A stretch of 36,979 nt of DNA, taken from the NCBI RefSeq assembly GCF_014637175.1, contig NZ_BMEV01000033.1:1-36979 (forward strand), in the 5' to 3' direction. A model generated the notes under the pieces. It did no database searches. It was not told the origin of the DNA and saw only the letters and a program-made list of their open reading frames with translations. Shown here piece by piece: positions 8,613 to 18,359 of the stretch; the first letter of the stretch is position 1; every line of letters starts with the position of its first letter. Origin of the DNA: Compostibacillus humi (GTDB lineage Bacteria; Bacillota; Bacilli; Bacillales; Amphibacillaceae). A program made the position numbers and the translations under genes.

Positions 8613-9314
8613 CATTATAAATAAAATCGTCTGCAGCTGCTCTAATTGTTTTTGGATTTCTTCGGGAGTCATCGAATATTGACCGATGACGGCAAGGGAA
8701 TTCATGCCGGCATGCACGAGAATGGGAGTAAGAATCCGTTTCGTTTTAACGTATAAAAAGGAAAAAACAAACCCGATTGACGCATAAATGAGCAAATGTT
8801 CTGGTTCTCCGTGAATAATGCCAAAGATAAGCGCAGATAGAAGGGCAGCAAAAAAGAAATTCATCCGTTTATATAATGTACCGAAAATGATTTTTCGGAA
8901 AACGATTTCTTCCAAAATTGGCGCAAGCAACATCGGTACGATGACAAAAATCGGCATCGCCCTTGCAATTTCCATGATAAATTGTGTGTTTTCTGAACCT
9001 GGCGGCACACCAAAAATTTTTGTTTCGATTACAACGGCCAGCCCTTGCGCAAAAAGCGCCATAAACACGCCAACTACAGACCAAATAATCATGCCGCCAA
9101 CACCGATGGCTTCATTGCCTCGCTGCATTGCCATATCCGGTTTCATCAATTTTAAAATGATTACTAAAGCCAACACGAAACTAATTAATGTCCAGTAGAT
9201 GACGCCCTCGGTATAAATATCAGGGGTGAATGTAATTAGCGCGAGTGATACGATTAATCCTGACACTTGCATTAAAATATAAGTTAGTATGACGTACCAG
9301 TACCTTCTTGGCAA
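8610..9314 (-). CDS. CPBP-family intramembrane glutamic endopeptidase (YdiL type)
   Basis: A 234-residue membrane protein with six to seven hydrophobic segments. The CPBP (Abi/Rce1) family cleaves substrates inside the membrane. The family motifs are complete: E135-E136-xxx-R140 (LEEIVFR), H168 in FGIIHGE, and H201 with N205 in LVHAGMN. It matches B. subtilis YdiL, which lies just upstream of groES in that genome too. The start is TTG at 9314, with AAGGAG ten bases upstream; homologues also begin with a short basic stretch before YW. The substrate is unknown. Confidence 0.87.
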   Translation of the reverse strand: MPRRYWYVILTYILMQVSGLIVSLALITFTPDIYTEGVIYWTLISFVLALVIILKLMKPDMAMQRGNEAIGVGGMIIWSVVGVFMALFAQGLAVVIETKIFGVPPGSENTQFIMEIARAMPIFVIVPMLLAPILEEIVFRKIIFGTLYKRMNFFFAALLSALIFGIIHGEPEHLLIYASIGFVFSFLYVKTKRILTPILVHAGMNSLAVIGQYSMTPEEIQKQLEQLQTILFIM

Positions 9315-9513
9315 AATATAACGACTCCTTTATACAAAGTGAAATATATACAGTTAGTATATTATTGAAGGAACAGATATATAATATTAAAAGTTTAGAT
9401 TGGGAAAATCCTGGTATAACAGGAAATACCTTTATCTGTATTCGTATTTTAACATAAATGACCTGTTGCCGATAATCTTATGATATTTCAAAAAAAAATT
9501 ATGATACAATTAC

Positions 9514-9542
9514 TTGCATTTTATAACGCAATTCATTATTAT
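9514..9542 (+). promoter_or_regulatory. Sigma-A promoter of groES-groEL
   Basis: A -35 box TTGCAT (9514-9519) is followed after exactly 17 bases by a -10 box TATTAT (9537-9542). Transcription would start near 9549, just before the CIRCE element, the usual Bacillus arrangement. Confidence 0.75.
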
Positions 9543-9553
9543 ATAAATTGGAA

Positions 9554-9580
9554 TTAGCACTCAGGACTCCCGAGTGCTAA
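9554..9580 (+). promoter_or_regulatory. CIRCE operator (HrcA binding site)
   Basis: TTAGCACTC-N9-GAGTGCTAA is an exact match to the CIRCE consensus. It lies in the 5' leader of groES, 38 bases before the start codon. HrcA bound here represses the operon until heat shock. Confidence 0.98.
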
Positions 9581-9617
9581 CAAAAAACAATCTATGTTGT
9601 CAAGGAGGCTTATGTGC

Positions 9618-9902
9618 ATGATTAGACCGTTAGGAGATCGTGTAGTTATTGAGCTTGTTGAACAAGAAGAAAAAACTGCAAGCGGTATCGTACTTCCGGA
9701 TTCCGCAAAAGAAAAACCACAAGAAGGTAAAGTGGTTGCTGTCGGCTCAGGCCGTGTATTGGACAATGGCGAAAAAGTTGCCCTTGAAGTATCAGTTGGC
9801 GACCGCATTATTTTCTCTAAATTTGCAGGTACTGAAGTAAAATATGATGATACAGAATACTTAATTTTGCGTGAAAGCGATATTCTTGCTGTAGTAGAGT
9901 AA
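9618..9902 (+). CDS. groES: Co-chaperonin GroES
   Basis: GroES (94 residues) forms the seven-membered lid of the GroEL folding chamber. [12 protein letters not shown] (1-12), the mobile loop region [19 protein letters not shown] and the C-terminal DILAVVE are typical. Upstream in-frame ATG codons at 9594 and 9612 were rejected: AAGGAGG (9602-9608) lies nine bases before ATG 9618, and homologues begin here. It is followed by groEL after 44 bases. Confidence 0.97.
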   Translation: MIRPLGDRVVIELVEQEEKTASGIVLPDSAKEKPQEGKVVAVGSGRVLDNGEKVALEVSVGDRIIFSKFAGTEVKYDDTEYLILRESDILAVVE

Positions 9903-9946
9903 AAGAATTTTTAACATACTTACAACGATTTTAGGAGGGTGTATAA

Positions 9947-11569
<1,623 letters not shown>

Positions 11570-11607
11570 AAGGCCGGTAAAGCCTGTTAAAAGATCCTCT
11601 AGTTTAT

Positions 11608-11642
11608 GGGTAACGTTACCCTTTCGAACGGAGGGTAACGTT
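11608..11642 (+). repeat. Palindrome plus inverted repeat behind groEL
   Basis: GGGTAACGTTACCC (11608-11621) is a perfect 14-base palindrome. Its right half AACGTTACCC is repeated inverted as GGGTAACGTT at 11633-11642, giving a ten-base stem with an eleven-base loop. It lies between the groEL stop and its terminator. It may be an RNA processing or stability hairpin, or a protein-binding site. There is no T run behind it. Confidence 0.7.
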
Positions 11643-11649
11643 CAGCCCC

Positions 11650-11696
11650 AAAGAGGTCTGCCATTGATTGAATGATTGATGGAGGCCTCTTTTTCT
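11650..11696 (+). terminator. Terminator of groES-groEL
   Basis: AAAGAGGTCT pairs with GGCCTCTTT and the stem continues through CCAT/ATGG around an AT-rich loop. TTTTTCTT follows directly. Confidence 0.82.
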
Positions 11697-11944
11697 TGAG
11701 CTTTTATTTTGACGCTCTAGTCTTGAAAAACAAATTTCCGCCTATATTTTTCTGTTAAGTTTAGTTAAAAAGACTTATTAACCTTCCATAAAATCCCAAA
11801 CATTTTGTTCAGTAAATAACAAATTAAAATTAAATAAAGGAAAAAATATACTGAGAAATATATTTGTAATACATTTTTTTGCCTGATCCTTGTGAATAAT
11901 GATTTTTAAAAATACAATTGAAAAATCCGGGAGAGGTGGAAAAA

Positions 11945-13333
11945 ATGAAAAAATTACAAGTACTATTGACTGTGGTAATATCTGCAATACTTCTTGTCGG
12001 ATGCGGCGGTGCGGACGGGGAAGAAAGTTCAGGAGGGCAATCCGGAGACGATAACAAAATTGTCATCAAAGCCCAAACTTTAGGCTCGGAGGTTACGAGG
12101 GTAGATAACTTAGTAGAGGCTGCAAAAGTTTTAAATGAGGAATTGAAAGAAGAAGGGGAAGACATTCAGGTTGAAGTAGAGCCGATGTATTACGACGGCA
12201 GCAATGAGGACTATGCGAAACAATTTATGTTAGCACATCAAGCAAATAAAGAGCCAGATATTTATGCAACTGGTCATGAGCACATCGGCTGGCTGGCAGA
12301 TGGAGGATATATTCTTCCGCTGGATGAATTGAAAGATTCGGAAGTATATTCGGATATTATTTATCCAAATCTTTGGGATTCTGTTACTTACAAAGGACAG
12401 ATTTGGGCAGCAATACAGGATATTGAGTCAAGACCTGTATTCTACAATAAGGATGCTTTAAAGGAACTGGGCTGGAGTGAAGACGAAATCAACAGCCTTC
12501 CGGAAAGAGTGAAAAATGGCGAGTTTACATTAGACGATATGACCCAATTGGCAGAGGAAGCGGTGGAAAAAGGAGTAACGGAATATGGAATTATCCATCG
12601 TCCGGTAGAAGGCCCTGACTTCCACTATATGGCATATAACTTTGGCGGCACGATTTACGATGCGGAAGAAAACAAAATCGTATTAGATAAAGAAGCTACG
12701 GAAAAACAACTGTCCTATTTCGCAGAAATTGCCGATAAAGGATTAATCCCAGATAATTTAACACAAATGGAATGGAGCAATATCCATCGCACAGTTGTCA
12801 ATGGAAAAACATTATTTTACTACGGTGGAATTTGGAATATCTTTAACTGGGGAGAAGATGATTATCACGAAGAAGTCGGTAAAGTAGATGGCGAATGGGT
12901 AAGAGAACATTTCGGCATGATGTTAGTCCCTGCTGCTGAAAAAGGCGGCAAACCGGTTACTTTATCCCATCCGTATGTTTATGTCGTATCCTCCCAAACA
13001 GAGCATCCGGAAATCGTCAAAAGATTGCTTGAACTGGTTGCTGCGCCAGAATTGCAGCTTAAACATGCTATTGATACGTTCCACTATCCAATTACAAAAG
13101 ACGTAGCGGAAATGGACGAATTTAAAGAAGCTCCAGCATTGGCAGAAACGGTGTATATGCTTGAATATACAACATTCCTGCCAAACCATGAAGATTTTAC
13201 AACATACTCCCAGGCAATCTATGGGGCAATTCAAGCGGTTGAGCTTGGAAAGAAAACAGTAGAAGAAGCCCTTGCTGACATGGAAACCCAATTAAAAAAT
13301 GATTTAGGCGATGAACTGATCGTTAAAGAATAA
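11945..13333 (+). CDS. Carbohydrate ABC transporter substrate-binding lipoprotein
   Basis: A 462-residue extracellular solute-binding protein of family 1. The signal peptide ends in a lipobox LLVGC, so C20 is lipidated and the protein is anchored outside the membrane. Features such as PDIYATGHEHIGWLADGGYILPL, AIQDIESRPVFYNKDALKELG and the C-terminal ALADMETQL region are typical of sugar binders. The start ATG 11945 has GAGAGGTGG upstream; an in-frame TTG at 11918 lacks both SD and a signal peptide. It opens an importer operon with two permeases and an ATPase. The substrate cannot be read from sequence; an oligosaccharide or sugar phosphate are both possible. Confidence 0.88.
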   Translation: MKKLQVLLTVVISAILLVGCGGADGEESSGGQSGDDNKIVIKAQTLGSEVTRVDNLVEAAKVLNEELKEEGEDIQVEVEPMYYDGSNEDYAKQFMLAHQANKEPDIYATGHEHIGWLADGGYILPLDELKDSEVYSDIIYPNLWDSVTYKGQIWAAIQDIESRPVFYNKDALKELGWSEDEINSLPERVKNGEFTLDDMTQLAEEAVEKGVTEYGIIHRPVEGPDFHYMAYNFGGTIYDAEENKIVLDKEATEKQLSYFAEIADKGLIPDNLTQMEWSNIHRTVVNGKTLFYYGGIWNIFNWGEDDYHEEVGKVDGEWVREHFGMMLVPAAEKGGKPVTLSHPYVYVVSSQTEHPEIVKRLLELVAAPELQLKHAIDTFHYPITKDVAEMDEFKEAPALAETVYMLEYTTFLPNHEDFTTYSQAIYGAIQAVELGKKTVEEALADMETQLKNDLGDELIVKE

Positions 13334-13340
13334 AAGTATC

Positions 13341-13364
13341 GGGTGCCTGAGTTTTCAGGCACCT
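13341..13364 (+). promoter_or_regulatory. Intra-operon hairpin after the binding-protein gene
   Basis: GGTGCCTGA and TCAGGCACC form a perfect nine-base stem with a four-base loop, eight bases after the stop codon. The tail TGTTTCC is not a strong T run. Such hairpins often stabilise the upstream message or partly terminate, so that more binding protein than permease is made. Confidence 0.7.
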
Positions 13365-13383
13365 GTTTCCTAGGGAGGTTGCC

Positions 13384-14280
13384 ATGAAAACAGTGATAAA
13401 TAAATGGAAGCTCCCAGCAGTCATGCTGGGGCCTTTTCTCATTTTAATTTTTTTATTCTTTTTTGTTCCTGTTATATTAACAGGAATACTTGCTTTTACC
13501 AATATGGATTCGGCTATGAATTGGGAATTCAATCGACTGTTAAATTTCGAAAAACTATTTTCTGATCCTGATATCTCGCTTATTTTAAGGAATACTTTGC
13601 TCTATGTTCTTTTTACCTTATGCATCAACGTGTTTTTTGGACTGACTTTGGCTTTGCTCACAACCTACTTTATGAAGAAAGAGCAGTTTAGCCTTTTGTT
13701 CCGGACTATCTGGATGCTGCCGAGAATGACGCCGCCGGTGATTTATGCTCTCTTGTGGATCTGGTTTTTTGATCCGAGTGAATACGGGCTATTAAACGGC
13801 ATTAGATCCTTATTTGGTTTACCGCCGGTCAATATAATCGGAACCGAACCAATGCTCATTATTATTTTGGCAAATGGAGTCATTGGGGCATCATTCGGGA
13901 TGATTATTTTTTCCTCAGCCATTAAATCAATTCCGGAAGATTTATTTTACGCAGCGAATATTGACGGAGCGCCCCATTGGTCTATTATTAAAGACATTAT
14001 CATGCCTGCCATTCGCTGGCCGTTTATGTTTGTTACGCTATGGCAGCTGTTATCTTTGCTGACATCCTATGAATATATTCTTTTAATTACAAATGGCGGA
14101 CCTTTAAATGAAAGTGAAGTATTGGCGCTATATTCCTATCACAAAGCTTTCCAAAGCTTTGAATTCGGCTACGGAGCTGCTATCTCCCTTGTCTTAGTTG
14201 TAATTGCGCTTGTTTGTACTCTAATTCTCTGGAAGCTGTTCAAAGTGAAAGACATGATTGGACCGTCAAGAATCGATTAA
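13384..14280 (+). CDS. Carbohydrate ABC transporter permease (first subunit)
   Basis: A 298-residue inner-membrane permease with six predicted helices, of the MalF/UgpA-like sugar permease family. The EAA loop that contacts the ATPase is seen as YAANIDGAPHWSIIKDIIMP (about residues 197-216). LLITNGGPLNESE is a typical late family motif. GGGAGG lies seven bases before the ATG. It forms a heterodimer with the next gene product. The next ORF starts 13 bases after its stop. Confidence 0.9.
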   Translation: MKTVINKWKLPAVMLGPFLILIFLFFFVPVILTGILAFTNMDSAMNWEFNRLLNFEKLFSDPDISLILRNTLLYVLFTLCINVFFGLTLALLTTYFMKKEQFSLLFRTIWMLPRMTPPVIYALLWIWFFDPSEYGLLNGIRSLFGLPPVNIIGTEPMLIIILANGVIGASFGMIIFSSAIKSIPEDLFYAANIDGAPHWSIIKDIIMPAIRWPFMFVTLWQLLSLLTSYEYILLITNGGPLNESEVLALYSYHKAFQSFEFGYGAAISLVLVVIALVCTLILWKLFKVKDMIGPSRID

Positions 14281-14293
14281 GGAGGCGTTCGTC

Positions 14294-15190
14294 ATGGAAA
14301 CGGCAGGGAAAAGTGTACCGACAATACCCGGTAATACATTTTTATATCAGCTAAAAAGAAAGTTGCCATATATCATTTCTTACGGCATATTAGCGGTAAC
14401 GACATTGCCTGTTATATTTATGTATTTATGGCTCATTATCCAATCTTTTGCCAGCAACATGAAATATGGGCTTATTCCAGAAGGTTTTTCTTTGGAAAAC
14501 TGGGAATTTTTATGGACGAATATTGTATATAAAGGGGCGGAGCTTCCAAGCATTTGGACGGCTACATGGAATTCATTGTTTTTTGCCGGCATGTTAACCG
14601 TTTTGGAAGTGCTCATTGGCGTGATGGCTGGCTATGCATTGTCCCGCCTTACATTCCCGGGAAGAGAGCAAATTTTAAAGATTACGATGATTCTTCATGC
14701 CTTTCCCAGCATTGCACTGTTAATCGCAACATTTTATATTTTAAATTTTATGAGCTTGTACGATTCGTTATTTGGTGTAGTACTCGTAAAAACCGCACTG
14801 CAGATTCCGATGACGACATGGATTATTAAAGGTTTTTTTGACGACGTGTCATGGGATTTGGAATGGGCGGGTCTTATTGACGGCTGCAGCCGGATTAAAG
14901 TCTGGTTTCGGATTGTCCTGCCGCAAGTAAAGCCTGGGATTGCCTCGGTAAGTATTTTTTCCTTTCTTTCTGGCTGGTCGGAATTCCTGCTTCTTTACAC
15001 GTTTATCGTCAGCAATGAAAATGTAACATTGGCATCGTTCCTGCAACGGTTAACGAGTGATCCAAATATGGTTAATTACGGAGTATTAAGTGCCATCTCT
15101 TTATTCTACTTAATCCCTGTATTGGTATTCTTTATTTTCACACAGAAGTCTTTAATGAAGGCGAATGTTGGAGGGGTGAAAAAGGTATGA
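14294..15190 (+). CDS. Carbohydrate ABC transporter permease (second subunit)
   Basis: A 298-residue permease of the MalG/UgpE-like family with six predicted membrane helices. The EAA loop reads EWAGLIDGCSRIKVWFRIVL followed by P, and YALSRLTFPGR is the usual motif behind the third helix. The start is ATG 14294, eight bases behind AAGGAGG; the frame is open further upstream into the preceding gene, but without a good SD. The stop TGA overlaps the ATG of the ATPase gene by four bases, so the two are translationally coupled. Confidence 0.9.
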   Translation: METAGKSVPTIPGNTFLYQLKRKLPYIISYGILAVTTLPVIFMYLWLIIQSFASNMKYGLIPEGFSLENWEFLWTNIVYKGAELPSIWTATWNSLFFAGMLTVLEVLIGVMAGYALSRLTFPGREQILKITMILHAFPSIALLIATFYILNFMSLYDSLFGVVLVKTALQIPMTTWIIKGFFDDVSWDLEWAGLIDGCSRIKVWFRIVLPQVKPGIASVSIFSFLSGWSEFLLLYTFIVSNENVTLASFLQRLTSDPNMVNYGVLSAISLFYLIPVLVFFIFTQKSLMKANVGGVKKV

Positions 15191-16302
15191 AAGTTGAGCT
15201 GCAAAATATAACAAAGTCCTTTGATAAAAAAACAAATACAATTGATAATATGAATTTAACAATTGAGGATGGGGAATTCGTCGCCTTGCTCGGTCCTTCC
15301 GGCTGCGGAAAGACAACAACAATGCTGATGATTGCTGGAATTTACAAGCCAAACGAAGGTGCCATTTATTTTGATGGTGAAAAAGTAAATGACTTGGAAC
15401 CAAAGGATCGGGAAATTGGCATGGTATTTCAAAGCTATGCGTTATATCCGCATATGACCGTATTGAACAACATTGCATTTCCTTTAAAACAGCAAAAGGT
15501 TCCGAAGAAGGAGCGGCTGGAGCGGGCGAAAGAAGCAGCAGAAATGGTACAGCTCGGCCATTTATTGAATCGGAAACCGAGCGAATTATCTGGAGGACAA
15601 CAGCAGCGGGTTGCCCTTGCCCGTGCAATCGTGAAACGGCCGAAACTTCTCCTGCTCGATGAACCGATGTCTAATCTCGATGCAAGTTTGCGAATTGAAA
15701 TGCGGGCAGAAATTTCCCGCCTACAAAAGAAATTAGGAATTACGACAATCCTTATCACCCACGATCAGGAAGAGGCAATGACCCTCGCCGACCGGATTGC
15801 TCTAATGAAAGACGGAAGAATTGTCCAATTCGATACTCCGATGAATCTATATAATGAACCAGATAATGTATATGTTGCCAAATTCATCGGAACCCCGCCA
15901 ATGAATCTGGTGGAAGGAAAAATTATGTATAACAAATTGCAAATTGACAAGCAAACATATCCGATGGATAAAAGCAGATTTCACTTGGAGCACGGAAAGG
16001 AAGTCATCCTCGGTATGCGGCCCTATGATATTCAGTTAGGCTGGACCGAAGAGATTCGCTTTCTTGGAAAAATTGAGCTTCTAGAATCCATTGGTCACTC
16101 CAAGATTATCCATGCAAATGTTTTCGGAAAACGCTTGCAACTTTTTGCCAAACAAGATTTTCAGGCAGAAATTGGTGCAGAGGTTCGATTTTCCGTCCAA
16201 CCTGCAGCTATTCATCTGTTTGATAAAAAAACGGGCAAAAGTTTGAGAAAGGCTGCACCATATGGAGACGAAATGTTTGTTAAAGATGCAGCATTACAAT
16301 AA
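15187..16302 (+). CDS. Carbohydrate ABC transporter ATPase (UgpC/MsmX type)
   Basis: A 371-residue ATPase that drives the importer. Walker A GPSGCGKTT (about 35-43), Q loop VFQSYALYPHMTV, signature LSGGQQQRVALARA, Walker B LLLLDEPMSNLD and the switch histidine in THDQEEAM are all intact. The C-terminal ~130 residues, starting with the family segment FIGTPPMNLVEG, form the OB-fold regulatory domain of this subfamily. Each importer often has no own ATPase in Bacillus and shares MsmX; here a dedicated one is encoded. A strong terminator follows. Confidence 0.92.
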   Translation: MKVELQNITKSFDKKTNTIDNMNLTIEDGEFVALLGPSGCGKTTTMLMIAGIYKPNEGAIYFDGEKVNDLEPKDREIGMVFQSYALYPHMTVLNNIAFPLKQQKVPKKERLERAKEAAEMVQLGHLLNRKPSELSGGQQQRVALARAIVKRPKLLLLDEPMSNLDASLRIEMRAEISRLQKKLGITTILITHDQEEAMTLADRIALMKDGRIVQFDTPMNLYNEPDNVYVAKFIGTPPMNLVEGKIMYNKLQIDKQTYPMDKSRFHLEHGKEVILGMRPYDIQLGWTEEIRFLGKIELLESIGHSKIIHANVFGKRLQLFAKQDFQAEIGAEVRFSVQPAAIHLFDKKTGKSLRKAAPYGDEMFVKDAALQ

Positions 16303-16346
16303 AATGGAACAGATTAAACTAAGATATCTATATTTTCATAGTAAAA

Positions 16347-16392
16347 GGCATCTCTATGTTTTTATCACAAAACTTGAGATGCCCCTTTTTAC
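16347..16392 (+). terminator. Terminator of the ABC transporter operon
   Basis: GGCATCTC and GAGATGCC form an eight-base stem around an AT-rich loop, followed by CCTTTTTA. It lies 44 bases after the ATPase stop. No gene is visible between here and 16506 on the plus strand. Confidence 0.85.
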
Positions 16393-16506
16393 TTATAGTT
16401 TAGGGAAAATATCATCTATAGGATTAAAATTAACCCGGCGGCTGAAAACCCTACAATGTTAGGGTGAAATAGGAAAAGCGGTAGAACATTACGGAGTAAA
16501 TCTCAT

Positions 16507-16626
16507 TCAGCCGCAGCCACATCCACCTCTTCTGACTGTCCTTGTATTTCGAGACGAACTATTTAAAACTCGTGCTTGTTTAGATTTGTTTGCAGCCCTT
16601 CTTTTTTCTACATTTTTGGCCTTCAA
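16507..16626 (-). CDS. Small basic peptide with C-terminal RRGGCGCG
   Basis: A 39-residue peptide starting at TTG 16626. AAAGGAG (16642-16636) lies nine bases upstream; the in-frame ATG 16635 abuts that SD directly and is less likely, though it would give 42 residues. The sequence is rich in K, R, N and S and ends in RRGGCGCG. No signal peptide or membrane segment is visible. I do not recognise a family. It lies just downstream of the JAMM peptidase gene on the same strand, in a sporulation-flavoured neighbourhood, so a small spore-coat or substrate peptide is conceivable. Confidence 0.55.
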   Translation of the reverse strand: MKAKNVEKRRAANKSKQARVLNSSSRNTRTVRRGGCGCG

Positions 16627-16686
16627 AAATATCATCTCCTTTCATTTATAATGTATTATAATATCCGGCCAAGAAATAAGTTTGGG

Positions 16687-17100
16687 CTAGCAGGCTAAAT
16701 CAATGTAAAAAGGGCGTTCAACGTAGTTCTGTCCCAAGATATTATACCATTTTGTTTTTGGGGGACTTGATTTATACGAGATGATTACCATATCTATCCT
16801 GTTATCAGGATGGTTATGAATATCAAGATTGGAAGGAATGGGATCTGTTGACGGGTGGGTATGGTAAATTGCCAGCACGTGCTCTTCCTTTTTCCTAATT
16901 TTTTCAAGTGTGTCCTGCAGCAATGTTTTACTTACAAAAAATCGGTTAGCTGATTTAAGTTCATTCTTTAACTGCCAGACAGATTGAACCAAATTTCCTT
17001 TTCCAGAAAGTAAGCCGCATGCTTCAAAAGGCAATTTGGCGAAGCCGTGTTCCAACATCTGATGGTACAGTGTTTTTGGAAAAATAACTTCCTCATTCAT
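16687..17100 (-). CDS. JAMM/MPN+ metallopeptidase (M67 family)
   Basis: A 137-residue single-domain protein. The JAMM zinc motif is complete: E26 in FEACGLLSG, then H80-T-H82, seven residues, S90-N-L-D93. Such enzymes cleave isopeptide or C-terminal peptide bonds, for example of ubiquitin-like carriers (CysO peptidase Mec+). The start ATG 17100 lies one base after the stop of the coiled-coil gene, with AGGAAAG as SD; the frame is open further upstream, but that would overlap the neighbouring gene. No ThiF/MoeB or beta-grasp gene is in the window, so the substrate is open. Confidence 0.82.
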   Translation of the reverse strand: MNEEVIFPKTLYHQMLEHGFAKLPFEACGLLSGKGNLVQSVWQLKNELKSANRFFVSKTLLQDTLEKIRKKEEHVLAIYHTHPSTDPIPSNLDIHNHPDNRIDMVIISYKSSPPKTKWYNILGQNYVERPFYIDLAC

Positions 17101-17101
17101 A

Positions 17102-18136
17102 TTAATCTTTCCTGAAAAAGGAGAAAAAGGATTTCGCTTTTTGGTTTGATTCATCTTTAGGAATCGTCTCGTACCTATTTTGTAATTCAACATATTCCTT
17201 TTCTGCTGGTGCTATCTGACTCCATGCTGATTCTTCGGAATGCGTATTTCGTATCGTGCTTTTTGGAATATTAGCAGTCTCTGCTTCGTCAGCAGGAAGC
17301 TTTGAAACGGTATTTGTCGGCATGTTGGGGTGCTGATTCTCTGAAGACTTTGAGTTGTGCTTATCTGCAGAAAGGGAAGGGTCATCTGCGGAACTGCGTG
17401 TTTTTTTCAGCTTCCCTTTCTTTTGCGTAGTAATATTCGTAATGATATTTTTGTTTAATTCGTATTGGGGATCACGAAATAATTTTCTTCCGTTTTTTAC
17501 GGAAATATTACCTCCAAGGTCTGTATAAGACTTTATATTTTTCGGACTTTGAACTAATGATTTCTTCATTGTAGTTTTGCTGTTTGGTGTAAGATTGTTT
17601 TGAACTGAAGACTGATTTACCGTGTAGGATTGAATTAGATTTTGCAGCCTCCTGAATTCGGACTGTTTCGGAGGTACAGGCATATTGTTGCTGTTTGAAC
17701 TGGAAGAATCTTTCCTAATATTCCTCTCTCCTTCAATGGATGCGATTTCATTTTTGATTTTTGTCATGCTTTCATCGGTTTTATTTATCATCATATTCAT
17801 TTTTTCTACGAGATCAGAAAATCCTATTTGTTCCACATTCCCTTTAATTAATTGAACTTCTTGCTTAAGTTCATTTAAAGATTCGTGAATGATTTCTAAT
17901 TGTGCAGACATGTTGTCCGCCTGTTTTTCATACCCGCTTATTTTTTCCAAATATTTATCTTCCATCATTTTCATTTCCCCTTTTATATTTAAAATACTCA
18001 TCTTTAAGTCAAATAACTCACGCTGTATCTGAAAAACGTGATCCGACTTTAATGATTTTAAGGTTTGTTTGTAGAGGTCAAGGTCATCTTTTAATTTTTG
18101 AATCTCTTCCGTCCGATATAGCCTATATTGATACAT
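17102..18136 (-). CDS. Uncharacterised coiled-coil protein
   Basis: A 344-residue protein I do not recognise. Residues ~1-140 are charged and helical with heptad-like spacing, probably a coiled coil. Residues ~145-310 are low-complexity and rich in S, N, K, T and P, and the last ~30 residues contain KAKSFFSFFRKD. There is no signal peptide or membrane helix. The start ATG 18136 has GGGTGA five bases upstream; an in-frame ATG at 18160 has no SD. The architecture resembles that of structural or morphogenetic spore-coat proteins, but this is only an impression. It is followed at one base by the JAMM peptidase gene. Confidence 0.7.
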   Translation of the reverse strand: MYQYRLYRTEEIQKLKDDLDLYKQTLKSLKSDHVFQIQRELFDLKMSILNIKGEMKMMEDKYLEKISGYEKQADNMSAQLEIIHESLNELKQEVQLIKGNVEQIGFSDLVEKMNMMINKTDESMTKIKNEIASIEGERNIRKDSSSSNSNNMPVPPKQSEFRRLQNLIQSYTVNQSSVQNNLTPNSKTTMKKSLVQSPKNIKSYTDLGGNISVKNGRKLFRDPQYELNKNIITNITTQKKGKLKKTRSSADDPSLSADKHNSKSSENQHPNMPTNTVSKLPADEAETANIPKSTIRNTHSEESAWSQIAPAEKEYVELQNRYETIPKDESNQKAKSFFSFFRKD

Positions 18137-18293
18137 TCCATTCACCCTTTTGCCACTCATAAATATTTTATTTGTATAACCTATAAATTGTTACAAACGC
18201 ACATTATAAAAAGGAAATGGTCAAAAATGCGTATATTATTTTATTTTATGCGTTTGATTCATAAATATTATGATATTTCCGCAATTTCATTAA

Positions 18294-18321
18294 ACCATTT
18301 GCCGGTATTTATCATAGGCTA
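18294..18321 (+). promoter_or_regulatory. Sigma-K promoter
   Basis: ACC (18294-18296), 16 bases, then CATAGGCTA (18313-18321) exactly fits the Bacillus sigma-K consensus (AC at -35, CATANNNTA at -10). It lies 38 bases before the start of the Cys-containing protein gene. It predicts late mother-cell expression during sporulation. Confidence 0.75.
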
Positions 18322-18359
18322 TGAATGTAAAGAATTTATCTAATTTGGAGGTGTATGAA

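Noticed and set aside
9594-9617. Longer GroES starting at ATG 9594
   Set aside because: This would run through the SD AAGGAGG; homologues and SD spacing point to ATG 9618.
11608-11623. CcpA cre site behind groEL
   Set aside because: The central CG palindrome resembles cre, but the flanking TG and CA positions and the spacing do not fit the consensus in either register.
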